This document shows, piece by piece, positions 18,492 to 27,231 of a stretch of 64,000 nucleotides of DNA. Under the pieces are notes generated by a model. The model ran no database searches and was not told the origin of the DNA. It saw nothing but the letters and a program-made list of their open reading frames with translations. The DNA is taken from the NCBI RefSeq assembly GCF_003710805.1, contig NZ_RHHB01000011.1, forward strand, positions 1-64,000, in the 5' to 3' direction. Position numbers and translations under genes: made by a program. Every line of letters starts with the position of its first letter. Positions within the stretch are counted from its first letter, which is position 1. Source of the DNA: Agromyces tardus (lineage in GTDB: Bacteria > Actinomycetota > Actinomycetes > Actinomycetales > Microbacteriaceae).

Positions 18492-19435
18492 GGACGCAGC
18501 CGGGTCCCGGCACGTGACGCCACGGTCCGCGCGAACCCCCGCACGAAGCCCCACGGCGCGATCCGGACCGAGTCGCGCAGGTCGCGGCCGGCAGCACCGA
18601 ACCGTCGCGCCCGCAGATCTCCGAGGATCCGCCCCGTCGAGTTCCCGGCGGTGGATCGGCGCATGCGCCGCAGGTTGCGACGCAGCAGCACGACCTGATC
18701 GTTCCGGCCGGCCGCTGCGGCTGCCGCGATGTTCTGCTTCACCGCACGCTCCGCCGAGCGGTATCGAATCCGCCAGTCGGCGTGCGTCGCGTTGTCACCG
18801 TGGCGCCGGTAGTCGACCACGACGGCCGCCGCGCTCACGAGGGGCGCGTGCCGCAGGAGACGGAGGATGAGTTCGTCGTCCTCCGAGAACGACAGCTCCT
18901 CGTCGAACAGTCCGGCCCGATCGAGGGCGGAACGTCGCACGAGCAGGGCCGTGATGCGCGGGATCGGCGTGGTGCCCCGGAGGAAGTCCGCCTGCGTTGC
19001 GCCGGCGGTGTTCCACCTGCCGAAGACCCGACCCTCGGCGTCGATGTACTGTCCGTTCCCGAACGATCCGGCAGCGTCGGGGTGCCGCTGGAGGGTCTCG
19101 ACGAGTGCGCGCAGACGATCGGACGGCCAGCGGTCGTCGTCGTCGAGGAATGTGATGAATTCGCTCGTCCCCGAGCGGATGGCCGTGTTCCTCGCCGCGG
19201 ACACGCCTCGGGCGGGTTGATGGATCACCACGGCCGAGGGTATCCCCGCGACGAGCCGCTCGAGCTCCGCCGGAGCAGTCGAACCGTCATCGACGAGCAC
19301 CAGTCGCCAGCTCGGGTAATCCTGGCGCATCGCCGACTCGAGCGCCTCCGGAAGGAACGGGCTCACCCGATTCGTGGGTACCACGATGTCCACCGTGCCG
19401 GCCCCGACGGTGCTGCCGCGCGGGTCCGGACTCAC
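18479..19435 (-). CDS. GT2 glycosyltransferase
   Basis: A 318-aa GT2 enzyme: VDIVVPTNRVSPFLPEALES, WRLVLVDDGS, ARGVSAARNTAIRSG, FITFLDDDDRW (DxD region) and FSEDDELILRLLRHA (catalytic-base region). The GTG start overlaps the stop of the next upstream gene as GTGA, which settles the start within a much longer open frame. It is the last gene of a three-gene minus-strand operon (21257 to 18479) of glycosyltransferases. The C-terminal 80 residues are arginine-rich. It resembles the convergent GT2 at 17475 in domain order but is not a close copy. Confidence 0.86.
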   Translation of the reverse strand: MSPDPRGSTVGAGTVDIVVPTNRVSPFLPEALESAMRQDYPSWRLVLVDDGSTAPAELERLVAGIPSAVVIHQPARGVSAARNTAIRSGTSEFITFLDDDDRWPSDRLRALVETLQRHPDAAGSFGNGQYIDAEGRVFGRWNTAGATQADFLRGTTPIPRITALLVRRSALDRAGLFDEELSFSEDDELILRLLRHAPLVSAAAVVVDYRRHGDNATHADWRIRYRSAERAVKQNIAAAAAAGRNDQVVLLRRNLRRMRRSTAGNSTGRILGDLRARRFGAAGRDLRDSVRIAPWGFVRGFARTVASRAGTRLRPQAR

Positions 19436-20283
19436 GGCTGCCGACCCGCAAGTCGGGGGAGTGCGACCACGCGGAAGCGTCCGAACGGGTCCCGCGCGAA
19501 GGGGGCGCCCGCCGCGGTCATCCACGGATGCCGCGAGCGCCGGCGCCAGCGCGCCAGGTCGCGGTCCCAGTCGCGCTTGCCCATGTAGCCGGAGACGATC
19601 CGCTTCTCGGCCATCTGCGCCTCGCTCCGCACCCAGCTCAGGTGCAGGATCGCGTCGGCCGGGCGGATCACCGCATGCACCCGGGCGTCGTACGGGTGCG
19701 CCGGATCCGTGTTCCTCGGGGCGACATCGACTCGGTAGGCATGGGGTGATGCCGGCTGACGCGCCGCTGCGAGCGTCGTGCCCGCTCGAACCGCAACAGG
19801 CCCGGGGTAGGCGGCCTGCGCCGTCCAGAATCGCCCGCAATGCTCGAGGAACCGGCCGCTCGCCGTGCGGGCGTAGATGTCGCGAAGCGGGTAGTCGAGG
19901 GCGTCCGCGGCACGCCGCTCCGCGATGGCCAGATGCCGGAGCAACGTCGCGCCGGATGCAACGACCTCGTCGGTGTCGAGCTGCACCACCCAGTCGGCGC
20001 CCTCCGACGCCGCGTCCAGAGCGGCTTGGCGCTGCTCCGTCTCCCCGCGCACGACCGGTCGTTCGGGGTCCGCATACTCCCCGGGCGCCAGGACCGTCTT
20101 CCCGTCGGGATCCGCAGCCCGGATCCGCCGGAGCGACTCCTCGACGGAGAGCGGGTGGCCGGCCCAGGATCGATGGTGCCGGTCGAACGAGACCACGATG
20201 CGGTCGACCATGCCGTAGTACGACGCGATGCTCTCGCCCGCCCACGCCGGGTCGCCCGCCAGCACATACGCGTGCACCCTCAT
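19432..20283 (-). CDS. Glycosyltransferase (GT2/GT92-like)
   Basis: A 283-aa protein whose N-terminus (MRVHAYVLAGDPAWAGESIA) is that of glycosyltransferases which model a single donor at the surface of a GT-A fold. VVSFDRHHRSW follows, and VVQLDTDEVV contains the DxD metal site. LDYPLRDIYART and LHLSWVRSEAQMAEK match the GT92-like/DUF707-type group of small surface-polymer enzymes. The ATG overlaps the upstream stop as ATGA and its own stop overlaps the next GTG, so it is the middle of a coupled trio. The assignment to a glycosyltransferase is firm, the subfamily less so. Confidence 0.77.
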   Translation of the reverse strand: MRVHAYVLAGDPAWAGESIASYYGMVDRIVVSFDRHHRSWAGHPLSVEESLRRIRAADPDGKTVLAPGEYADPERPVVRGETEQRQAALDAASEGADWVVQLDTDEVVASGATLLRHLAIAERRAADALDYPLRDIYARTASGRFLEHCGRFWTAQAAYPGPVAVRAGTTLAAARQPASPHAYRVDVAPRNTDPAHPYDARVHAVIRPADAILHLSWVRSEAQMAEKRIVSGYMGKRDWDRDLARWRRRSRHPWMTAAGAPFARDPFGRFRVVALPRLAGRQP

Positions 20284-21257
20284 CGCAGGATGGGCCCCTT
20301 CGTGCGACGGAGCCGCGATGCCGCTCCCACACTCGCGATGACGCCGGAGGCCGTGCCGACGAGGTCGATGCTCGCCCGGCGGACGCCACCGACGGCTCCG
20401 CGTGCCTTCGATCGCAGCCCCTGTCGCTTCGGATCGCGAACGGATCGCAACCCCCTGACCACGTCGCGACCGGCGCGCGTGACCATGCCGCCGAGATAGC
20501 GGCGAAGATGCGGATCGTCGAACCCGAGCGTCGTCGCGAGCAGCACCACGTGATTGCGCGCGCCGTAATAGCGGTATCTCGTGTCGAAGCGGCGTCCGCG
20601 TGCATAGGTGCCCGCCACATGACGGACCACGGCAGTCGGGGTGTACACGATCTTCATGCCGGCCCGACGCATCCGGAGGGCGATGTCCGTCTCCTCGCGG
20701 AGGCAGGTGCCGGGATAGAAGTCGCGGATGCCGCCGAGTTCCCGAACAGCGCTCATACGGACCGACATGTTGGCGCCGAGGAGATGGTCGACCTCCACAT
20801 CCCGGCCCGGGTCGGCCGCGAAGTACCCGGTGAGACGGCCGTCGGGCAGGAGCAGTCCGATCTCGCCGATCCCCTCGCGCTCCTCCCCCGGCCGGTCGTT
20901 GAGGGCTCGCCCGCCGACAGCCGCGACGCGCTCGTCCGCGTACGGCAGGAGCAGCCGCTCGAGCCACCGCGGCTCGGCGTACGCGTCATCGTCGATGAAC
21001 GCGACGACGTCTTCGTGGACGTCGGAGACGCCGATCCCGCGCGACGTCGCGGTCGTTCCGATGCCCCGGTCGTTGCGTCGGTATTCGACCCCCGGGAAGG
21101 CCGCCACCACCTCCCGAGTCTGGTCGTCCGGCGAGGCGTCCACGACGATGACGCGCACCGGCGCGACCGTCTGACGCGCGAGGTGCTCGAGGCATTCGCG
21201 CACGTGGTCGGGGCGGCGGTACGTGGCGATCACGACACTCGCAGTCGGCTGCGTCAT
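20280..21257 (-). CDS. GT2 glycosyltransferase (rhamnosyltransferase-like)
   Basis: A 325-aa GT-A enzyme with SVVIATYRRPDHVRECLEHL, RVIVVDASPDD, VAFIDDDAYAEPRWLE (DxD), a LLGANMSVRMSAVRELGG segment and LREETDIALRMRRAG with the catalytic ED pair. These are typical of rhamnosyl- and galactosyl-transferases of the GT2 family. It is first in the three-gene coupled operon, with its stop overlapping the next ATG. The last 60 residues are very basic, as expected for a membrane-surface enzyme. The ABC exporter gene ends 88 bp upstream on the same strand. Confidence 0.86.
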   Translation of the reverse strand: MTQPTASVVIATYRRPDHVRECLEHLARQTVAPVRVIVVDASPDDQTREVVAAFPGVEYRRNDRGIGTTATSRGIGVSDVHEDVVAFIDDDAYAEPRWLERLLLPYADERVAAVGGRALNDRPGEEREGIGEIGLLLPDGRLTGYFAADPGRDVEVDHLLGANMSVRMSAVRELGGIRDFYPGTCLREETDIALRMRRAGMKIVYTPTAVVRHVAGTYARGRRFDTRYRYYGARNHVVLLATTLGFDDPHLRRYLGGMVTRAGRDVVRGLRSVRDPKRQGLRSKARGAVGGVRRASIDLVGTASGVIASVGAASRLRRTKGPILR

Positions 21258-21345
21258 CGCTCCCCCTCTCGTGCGGATGCGCCGTTCGACTCCATTGCCC
21301 AGCCTCCCAAAGTTCCGGATCCGGTGTCCCGATCGGTCACGGCGA

Positions 21346-23157
21346 TCAGTTGAGCTCGCCGAGTTCGACCAGCCGGGCGAACTCCGCGTTCTGCGCCCGC
21401 ACCTCCTCGAACGTGCCCTGCGCGTCGATCTGCCCCTCGGAGAGGAAGATGAGCCTGTCGGCGTGCCGGACCGTGGAGAGCCGGTGGGCCACGATCAGGA
21501 TCGTCAGGCTGCCCTGCAGCCCGGCGAGCGTCGATGCGATCTCGTGCTCGGTCAGGTTGTCGAGGGCTGAGGTGGCCTCGTCGAGCACGAGCACGCTCGG
21601 CCGGCGGTACAGCGCTCGTGCCAGGCCGATCCGCTGGCGCTGACCGCCGGAGAGCCGGACGCCGCGTTCGCCGACCACGGTGTCGAGTCCCTGGGGAAGG
21701 TCGGCGACCAGCGCGTCGAGCTGCGCCATCGTGATGACCTCGCGCACCCGCGCACGATCGACCCCGTCGGCCGGGACGCCGAACGCGATGTTCGCGGTCA
21801 ACGTGTCGTTGAGCAGGAACACGTCCTGCGGAACGACGCCGAGTTCGCCGTACCACGCCGCCAGGTCGTCCTGGATCGCCCGTCCGCCGACCTCGACGGC
21901 GCCGTCGGTCGGGGTGAGCAGGCCGAGGACGAGGTCGAGGAGGGTGCTCTTGCCGGCGCCGCTCGATCCCACGAAGGCGATCGTCGTGTTGTGCGGGATC
22001 CTCAGCGAGACATTCCGCAGCACCAGCTGCTCGGAGTCGGCGTACCGGAAGCTCACGTCGCGCAGTTCGATGTCGCCCTCGAAACGCACGAGGCTGCGTG
22101 GCCGCTCCTCGTGGATGCCGCCCGCGTCCAGTTCGTCGATCGCATCGGAGACGATGTCGAGTCCTGCTCGGCCGGTGCGGATCGTGGCGAGGCTCCCCGA
22201 GATGCGGTTGAGCGTCGGCAGGGCCCGGAGGGATGCCGCCGCGAACACGCCGAGCACCGTGATGGCCTCCGACGGCGACACCGTCGTGAAGAGGATCGCC
22301 GAGATGCCGAGGATCGCGAAGACGAACCCGATCTCGAGCAGGTACCGGGGCGCATCCGCCAGGATTCCCATCTCACGGGAGGCCCGTGCCCGACGGAGCC
22401 GCGCGTCGCGGAACCCGTCGATGAAGGCATTCGAGCTGCCCGTGAGCCTCGCTTCCCGGAATCCGTCGAGTCCGGGGAGGAGGAACTGCCAGGCCGCGAG
22501 GCCCGTGGCCGCGATCTCCTCGCCGATGCGGTACTGCCGTCGGCGCAGGCCCATCTGCACGCCGAAGACGAGGAGGGAGAACAGCGCCACCGCGAAGATC
22601 GTCACCGTGGGCGACGCGATCGCGAGCACGATGCTGATGGCGATGAGGACCAGGGCGTCGGAGGCGATGCTGACGAGACCGAGCAGCACGCTCGACGACT
22701 GGTTCGTGGCGTCGTTGATGTTGCGGTAGATCTCGCTCATCCGCCTGGCCCGATGATCGGCGTACGGCGCGAGTGCGTACCGCCGCGCGAGCTCCGCCGA
22801 CGAGAGCGCCGAGACTCGCGTGGTGCGGCCCAGCAGCCACCACCGGAACGCGAGCGCGCCGAGGCTCTTGACGATGAACACGAGCGCGACGAAGGCCGCC
22901 ACCACGGGGATCAGGACGGATCGATCGGTCGTGCCGACCACGTCGGAGACCCAGGCGAGCACCCCGCTGTCGGTGTTGCCGCCGGTCGCCAGCTGCGTGA
23001 GCGGTACCATCGCTGCGACGCCGAGCGTGTCGAGTGCCGCGAGCACCACGGATGCCGCGACGGTGCCGGCGATCCATCGCTTCGGGTCGACGTGGGCCAT
23101 CCGCAGCATGAGCCGCAACTGAGGGATCAGGCGCCTGCCATCCCCAGCTCGTGCCAT
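21346..23157 (-). CDS. ABC exporter (fused permease-ATPase, PglK/MsbA-like)
   Basis: A 603-aa half-transporter: six predicted membrane helices in residues about 20-330, then a nucleotide-binding domain with Walker A GSSGAGKST, signature RLSGGQRQRIGLARAL, Walker B VLVLDEATSALD and switch HRLSTVRHADR. It would work as a homodimer exporting a lipid-linked glycan or a peptide. The ATG at 23157 has GGAGGA 6 bases upstream, so the longer open frame is discarded. It follows the nucleotidyltransferase-PqqD gene pair on the same strand by 104 bp. No MATE-type flippase is in view, so it is the best candidate for polymer-unit export; the PqqD neighbour also leaves peptide export open. Confidence 0.88.
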   Translation of the reverse strand: MARAGDGRRLIPQLRLMLRMAHVDPKRWIAGTVAASVVLAALDTLGVAAMVPLTQLATGGNTDSGVLAWVSDVVGTTDRSVLIPVVAAFVALVFIVKSLGALAFRWWLLGRTTRVSALSSAELARRYALAPYADHRARRMSEIYRNINDATNQSSSVLLGLVSIASDALVLIAISIVLAIASPTVTIFAVALFSLLVFGVQMGLRRRQYRIGEEIAATGLAAWQFLLPGLDGFREARLTGSSNAFIDGFRDARLRRARASREMGILADAPRYLLEIGFVFAILGISAILFTTVSPSEAITVLGVFAAASLRALPTLNRISGSLATIRTGRAGLDIVSDAIDELDAGGIHEERPRSLVRFEGDIELRDVSFRYADSEQLVLRNVSLRIPHNTTIAFVGSSGAGKSTLLDLVLGLLTPTDGAVEVGGRAIQDDLAAWYGELGVVPQDVFLLNDTLTANIAFGVPADGVDRARVREVITMAQLDALVADLPQGLDTVVGERGVRLSGGQRQRIGLARALYRRPSVLVLDEATSALDNLTEHEIASTLAGLQGSLTILIVAHRLSTVRHADRLIFLSEGQIDAQGTFEEVRAQNAEFARLVELGELN

Positions 23158-23261
23158 CGTGGTCCTCCACCCAGTCCGCCCGGTGCCTCGAGTGGGCGGG
23201 CCTCCCGGAATCATAACTGCGGGACGGGGAGCGCCGACGCCGAGGCGGCAGGGCGGTGGCG

Positions 23262-23528
23262 TCAGCCCTCGCCGGCGACGAGCAGCCGCCGCCGCACGAG
23301 GTCGTCGACGAACGACTCGACGTGGGCGCGGATCGACTGCGGCTCCGCACCGGTCGCGGTCGCGATGCGCTCCACGAGCGTGCCGGCCGGGCCTTCGCAG
23401 GCTTCGATCCAGATCAGCCCCGCGATGCCGTCGAGGATCGCGATGGGCCCGTCGGGAAGGATCGCCGCATACAGCACGTCCTCGTGCTCGAGGACGCCGA
23501 CCCACTCCCCCGGCCGATACCCACCCAT
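23262..23528 (-). CDS. PqqD-like winged-helix protein
   Basis: An 88-aa protein with the PqqD/RRE-type layout: a small beta start (YRPGEWVGVLEHEDVLYAAI), AILDGIAGLIWIEACEG, then a helical part ending VESFVDDLVRRRLLVAGEG. PqqD-like domains bind leader peptides in RiPP pathways, but the same fold is found in HPr-kinase-linked exopolysaccharide loci with unknown partners. The ATG shares one base with the upstream stop (TGATG), so it is co-translated with the nucleotidyltransferase. It resembles the C-terminal domain of the HPr-kinase-like protein at 14800-15951. No precursor peptide gene was recognised nearby. Confidence 0.77.
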   Translation of the reverse strand: MGGYRPGEWVGVLEHEDVLYAAILPDGPIAILDGIAGLIWIEACEGPAGTLVERIATATGAEPQSIRAHVESFVDDLVRRRLLVAGEG

Positions 23529-24409
23529 CAGCGCACCACTCTCCGGGGGCCCACCCGCCGGATCGCCGAGCGAACCGCCTCGACGACCGCGAAGACGGGT
23601 CGGCGCAGGAACTCGACCACGATGTCGCCGCGCGTCGGCGTGCGCCCGAGACGATGCGCGAGGTGATCGACGTTCACGAGCGGGGCGCGCATCACGATGC
23701 GGAGCGCGGCCCGTGTGTCCGGCGCGGCGCGAATACGCGCCCACCACTCCGCCGCGCGCGAACCGCCCCCGGAGACGACCTTCCAGAGCCGGTACTCCCG
23801 ATCGTTCCGGTATCGCTCCAATCCGCCCGCGGCGGCTGCGAAGGCCACGTCGGCGTGGAGCCGGCCGACCAGCTGGAGCATCTCGTCCCGTCGAGCGTCG
23901 TCGGCGTCGTGCCACACGGTCACGACGTCGACGCGGGCGCCTTTCGCCGAGCGTGCCGCGTTGAGCACGAGCAGCACCGCCTGTGCGGTGACGCTCGGGA
24001 CGTCGCATCCGACCCCCGCGATCTCGATGCGGTGCCGATCGGCCCAGAACACGTCGAACGCGCCGTCGGGATCGAGCCGGATTCCCGGGAAGTACCGGTG
24101 GATGTCGATGTAGCCCCATGCCGGGTGCAGGTACGTCTGCGCGTGGCCGAACGGCGATCCGTGCTCGAACGTGCTGTAGAGCTGCCAGCCGTGCGCGCGG
24201 AGCGCGCGGTCGAGCACGACGACACCCGACGGTCGCACCAGCACGTCGACATCGCTTCCCGAGTAGGCGCCGGGGCGGAGCGACGGATCGACCGACGCGC
24301 CCTTGATGTGCAGGAGGTCGACGCCGACCTGGTCGGCCACGCGCTGCACCGCCGCGTGCCCGAATCGCAGGCGCACCGGAAGCGGCACGCTCACCTGGGA
24401 TTCGTCCAC
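23528..24409 (-). CDS. Nucleotidyltransferase family protein
   Basis: A 293-aa protein with an HIKGASV motif and a GSDVDVLV site near the N-terminus, as in the NTP_transf_5-like nucleotidyltransferases that accompany PqqD and HprK-like proteins in surface-polymer loci. The first acidic pair and Asp of SDVD would bind metal. QTYLHPAWGYIDIHRYFPG and the long helical C-terminus fit the same family. The start is uncertain: the frame is open to a GTG at 24436, but a TACAGT -10-like hexamer overlaps that codon, while the GTG at 24409 has GGGGGAAG about 6 bases upstream and is preferred. The substrate is unknown. Confidence 0.77.
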   Translation of the reverse strand: MDESQVSVPLPVRLRFGHAAVQRVADQVGVDLLHIKGASVDPSLRPGAYSGSDVDVLVRPSGVVVLDRALRAHGWQLYSTFEHGSPFGHAQTYLHPAWGYIDIHRYFPGIRLDPDGAFDVFWADRHRIEIAGVGCDVPSVTAQAVLLVLNAARSAKGARVDVVTVWHDADDARRDEMLQLVGRLHADVAFAAAAGGLERYRNDREYRLWKVVSGGGSRAAEWWARIRAAPDTRAALRIVMRAPLVNVDHLAHRLGRTPTRGDIVVEFLRRPVFAVVEAVRSAIRRVGPRRVVR

Positions 24410-24472
24410 GCCTGCTTCCCCCACCTCACCTGACACTGTAGCGACGCCGGAGGTGCGTGAGGACGTGCCCCG

Positions 24473-25627
24473 TCAGAGGTTCGCCGTGAGGTACGCCAGG
24501 GCCCGCGAGCGCTCGGCATCCAGCACCCGGTTCACCGAGGCCCAATCCGGAGCGAAGACCCGCTCATCGACGGCGGTGGAGGACGCCGAGGTGAGGTGGT
24601 GCTCGAGCCCGAAGATCCCGAGGAGCGTGTCGAAGCGGCTCGCGCCACGGCTCGCGTTGGCGTAGACGACGAACGGGCGGTTGAAGAGGATCGAGAACAC
24701 GCAGCCGTGGAAGGAGTCGGTCGCGACGAAGTCCGCCGACGCGAAGCACGCGAGCCACTGCTCGATCGACGGCAGGTCGTAGGCGGACCGGTTCTGCGCG
24801 TACTCGCGATACGACGGCGACGGCCCACCCGTCGGAAGCAGTTCGAGCGACGGCACCCCCAGGCGCTCGGCGAGCTCGCGCTCGGTTCGTTCGAGGTGGT
24901 CGTTCGCGTCGAGTCGGTAGACGAGGAGGCGCCCGGTGGCGGGGGCCGGCGCAACCCCGGCGCGCGCGGCGAGCTGCCGGTAGTGATCGGCCGGCAGCAG
25001 CATCGTGGGGTCGACATGCTGCTCGGCATGGACGCCGAACTCGTCGCGGCAGATGCGCACTCCCGCGGCCTCCCGGACCGAGACGGCGTCGAACTTCCGG
25101 ATGAGTTCGGCGACCCGCGCCCGGTCGCCGTCACGGTACTCCGCGATGTCGTCGACGCCGAACGATGCGGCGAACGACATCCGACGAGGCCGGTCTCCGT
25201 CGAGGTCGTCGACCACGTCGAGGAACTGCGCCGGGAGATCCGCATAGGACGCTCGCCACACCTGGTCGCTGCCGACCACGAACGTGCGGAACCGACGCGC
25301 CAGCAGGGCCCTGCCGCGGCGAGTGTACGCGCGCTCGACGAACGACCCACCCGTGATGTGCCGTGCGATGAAGGCGCGCTGGGACGCGGTCGCCTCCCGC
25401 GCAGAGCGCCAGCGCCAGTCGAACCGAGCCGGCAGCGACATCCGGATGCCCCTGCGGACGTCCCACAGGCGCCGCCGCAGCCGCCGCTGGAGGGGGAGCG
25501 GCTTCGAGGTGTCCGTCACCGGCAGGCAACCTAGGTCGCGCACGACCCGCTGCAGGGCGTACGCCTGCAGGATGCCGCCGTAGTTCGAGTGGAGCGGCAG
25601 CGTCTTGATCAGTACCCGGCGTGACAC
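24473..25627 (-). CDS. Polysaccharide pyruvyl-transferase family protein (EpsI/WcaK-like)
   Basis: A 384-aa protein with HSNYGGILQAYALQRVV at the start, FVVGSDQVWRASYAD, FAASFGVDDIAEY and FVATDSFHGCVFSILFNRPF near the C-terminus. These are the hallmark segments of the pyruvyl-transferase superfamily found in exopolysaccharide loci. It would add pyruvate to a sugar of the polymer or of its lipid-linked precursor. It is divergent from the FrhB-like gene at 25680 across 52 bp; the two families are very often adjacent in surface-polymer loci, which suggests joint action. Confidence 0.88.
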   Translation of the reverse strand: MSRRVLIKTLPLHSNYGGILQAYALQRVVRDLGCLPVTDTSKPLPLQRRLRRRLWDVRRGIRMSLPARFDWRWRSAREATASQRAFIARHITGGSFVERAYTRRGRALLARRFRTFVVGSDQVWRASYADLPAQFLDVVDDLDGDRPRRMSFAASFGVDDIAEYRDGDRARVAELIRKFDAVSVREAAGVRICRDEFGVHAEQHVDPTMLLPADHYRQLAARAGVAPAPATGRLLVYRLDANDHLERTERELAERLGVPSLELLPTGGPSPSYREYAQNRSAYDLPSIEQWLACFASADFVATDSFHGCVFSILFNRPFVVYANASRGASRFDTLLGIFGLEHHLTSASSTAVDERVFAPDWASVNRVLDAERSRALAYLTANL

Positions 25628-25679
25628 GGGATGACGCTATCAGGGGTGTGGACCGCCCGGAGATGCGACGGAGGACGGC

Positions 25680-27077
25680 ATGACGCACGGAATCGAGCAG
25701 GTCGTGCAACGCGGGATGTGCGTCGGCTGCGGCGCGTGCGCGGTCCGCACCTCGGGGGCCATTCCGGTGACCATCGGGCGCTTCGGCGTCTACGAGGCTC
25801 GCCTCGACGGCGTCGATCCGGCGGTCGTGCGCGACGCCAGCCGGGTCTGCCCCTTCTCCGACGACGCACGCAACGAGGACGACCTCGCACGGGAACTGTT
25901 CCCGGGCCTGCCGACCGACGACCGGATCGGCGCCCACCTCGATGTCTTCGCCGGACGGCGGACATCGGAGAACGAGCTCGTCGCCAGCAGTTCCGGCGGG
26001 CTGACGTCCCTCATGCTGACCGAACTGCTCCGCGGGGGCGTCGTGGACGGCGTGCTCCATGTCGGACGTTCGGCGTCGGGAGACCAGCTCTTCACGTACG
26101 AGATCTCCACGACGAGCGAGGACGTCGAACGGTCGCGGAAGTCGATGTACTCGGCCACGACGCTGGCCGACGTCGTCGCCGAGATCCGGGGTGACGGAAG
26201 GACGTACGCGGTCGTCGGCCTGCCGTGCTTCATCAAGGCGCTCCGGCTCCTCGCCCACGAGATGCCCGGACTGGGCGAGCAGCTGCGCGTGTACGTCGGC
26301 CTGGTGTGCGGCCACCTGAAGAGCTCCTTCTTCGCCGAGTCGCTCGCGTGGCAGGCAGGCGTGCCGCCGCACGAACTCGGGCGCATCGACTTCCGGGTGA
26401 AGAACCCGGAACGCTCGTCGGGCGATTACGACTACGAGGTCGCAGCACGCGATGGAGCCGAGCCGCGCGTTCGACGCACGAGTTCGACCATCGACGGCCC
26501 GTGGGAGTACGGCGCGTTCCAGCCCGAGGCCTGCAACTTCTGCGACGACGTCTTCGCCGAGAGCGCCGACGTGGTGTTCGCGGACGCGTGGTTGCCGCAG
26601 TACAAGGCCGACTGGCGCGGCATGAACGCGGTGGTCGTGCGAGACGAGCGCCTGCGTGAACTGTTGCTCGCGGCCCGACGACGCGGTGAGATCCACCTCG
26701 AGGCGCTCTCGGTCGATGAAGCGGCCCGTTCCCAGGCCGGTGGCCTCCGTCACCGGCGCACGGGGCTGGCAGTGCGACTCGCCGACGACATGCGGCGGGG
26801 TCTCAGCGTGCCGACGAAGCGCGTGGCCCCCGACCTGCGCGTCGTGACGAGGCGACGCGCCGCGGTCATCCGGCAGCGTCGCAGGATGTCGCAGCTCTCC
26901 CTCGAGACGTTCGCGATCGCGAGGCAAGCGGGAGACTTCGAGCTCTATGCGGCGCCGATGCGGCGCGCCATCCAGCGGTACCGGCTGTTCGAGGCGGCAT
27001 CGCTCGGACTGCGCCCGTTCGCGCGTGCGCTGCGTCGGCGGATCCTTCCCGCCCGGCGCCGGCCGGCGGACCAGTGA
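25680..27077 (+). CDS. FrhB-like (coenzyme F420 hydrogenase beta-type) iron-sulfur protein
   Basis: A 465-aa protein with an N-terminal ferredoxin-like cluster motif, MCVGCGAC (Cys14, Cys17, Cys20) plus Cys57-Pro, followed by the FrhB domain: SSSGGLTSLMLTELL, VVGLPCFIKALRLL, YVGLVCGHLKSSFFAESLAW and EACNFCDDVFAESADVVFAD, which add conserved cysteines for a second cluster. In polymer loci this family is paired with pyruvyl-transferase-like proteins and may reduce a sugar or a pyruvyl/acyl group with flavin; the reaction is not established. F420 use is known for archaeal and actinobacterial relatives but cannot be inferred from motifs alone. The gene marks the right end of the glycopolymer locus. 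Confidence 0.83.
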   Translation: MTHGIEQVVQRGMCVGCGACAVRTSGAIPVTIGRFGVYEARLDGVDPAVVRDASRVCPFSDDARNEDDLARELFPGLPTDDRIGAHLDVFAGRRTSENELVASSSGGLTSLMLTELLRGGVVDGVLHVGRSASGDQLFTYEISTTSEDVERSRKSMYSATTLADVVAEIRGDGRTYAVVGLPCFIKALRLLAHEMPGLGEQLRVYVGLVCGHLKSSFFAESLAWQAGVPPHELGRIDFRVKNPERSSGDYDYEVAARDGAEPRVRRTSSTIDGPWEYGAFQPEACNFCDDVFAESADVVFADAWLPQYKADWRGMNAVVVRDERLRELLLAARRRGEIHLEALSVDEAARSQAGGLRHRRTGLAVRLADDMRRGLSVPTKRVAPDLRVVTRRRAAVIRQRRRMSQLSLETFAIARQAGDFELYAAPMRRAIQRYRLFEAASLGLRPFARALRRRILPARRRPADQ

Positions 27078-27117
27078 CGCGCTCCGCGGCACGCCCCCTC
27101 CGGAGCGATGAGAACGC

Positions 27118-27231
27118 CTAGGCCGGTCGCCCCGACGACCGCCACAGCGCGGCCGCCGCGAGCGACGTCCACCCGATGAAGACCGCGACGCCAGGGACCG
27201 ACCCGCTCGGCTGCGGCATCCGCTCGCTCAA
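27118..27231 (-). CDS. Possible 37-aa membrane-spanning peptide after dcd
   Basis: A TTG at 27231 overlaps the dcd stop as TTGA, and the frame runs 37 codons to a TAG. The product has one hydrophobic stretch ([16 protein letters not shown]) flanked by polar residues, which is compatible with a single-pass small membrane protein. An ATG at 27219 in the same frame is an alternative start. There is no ribosome-binding site evidence beyond coupling, so it could be chance. Confidence 0.3.
   Translation of the reverse strand: MSERMPQPSGSVPGVAVFIGWTSLAAAALWRSSGRPA

Noticed and set aside
23158-23261. Precursor peptide gene between the PqqD-like and ABC genes
   Set aside because: No frame of 20 or more codons with a start and ribosome-binding site could be found in the 104-bp gap.
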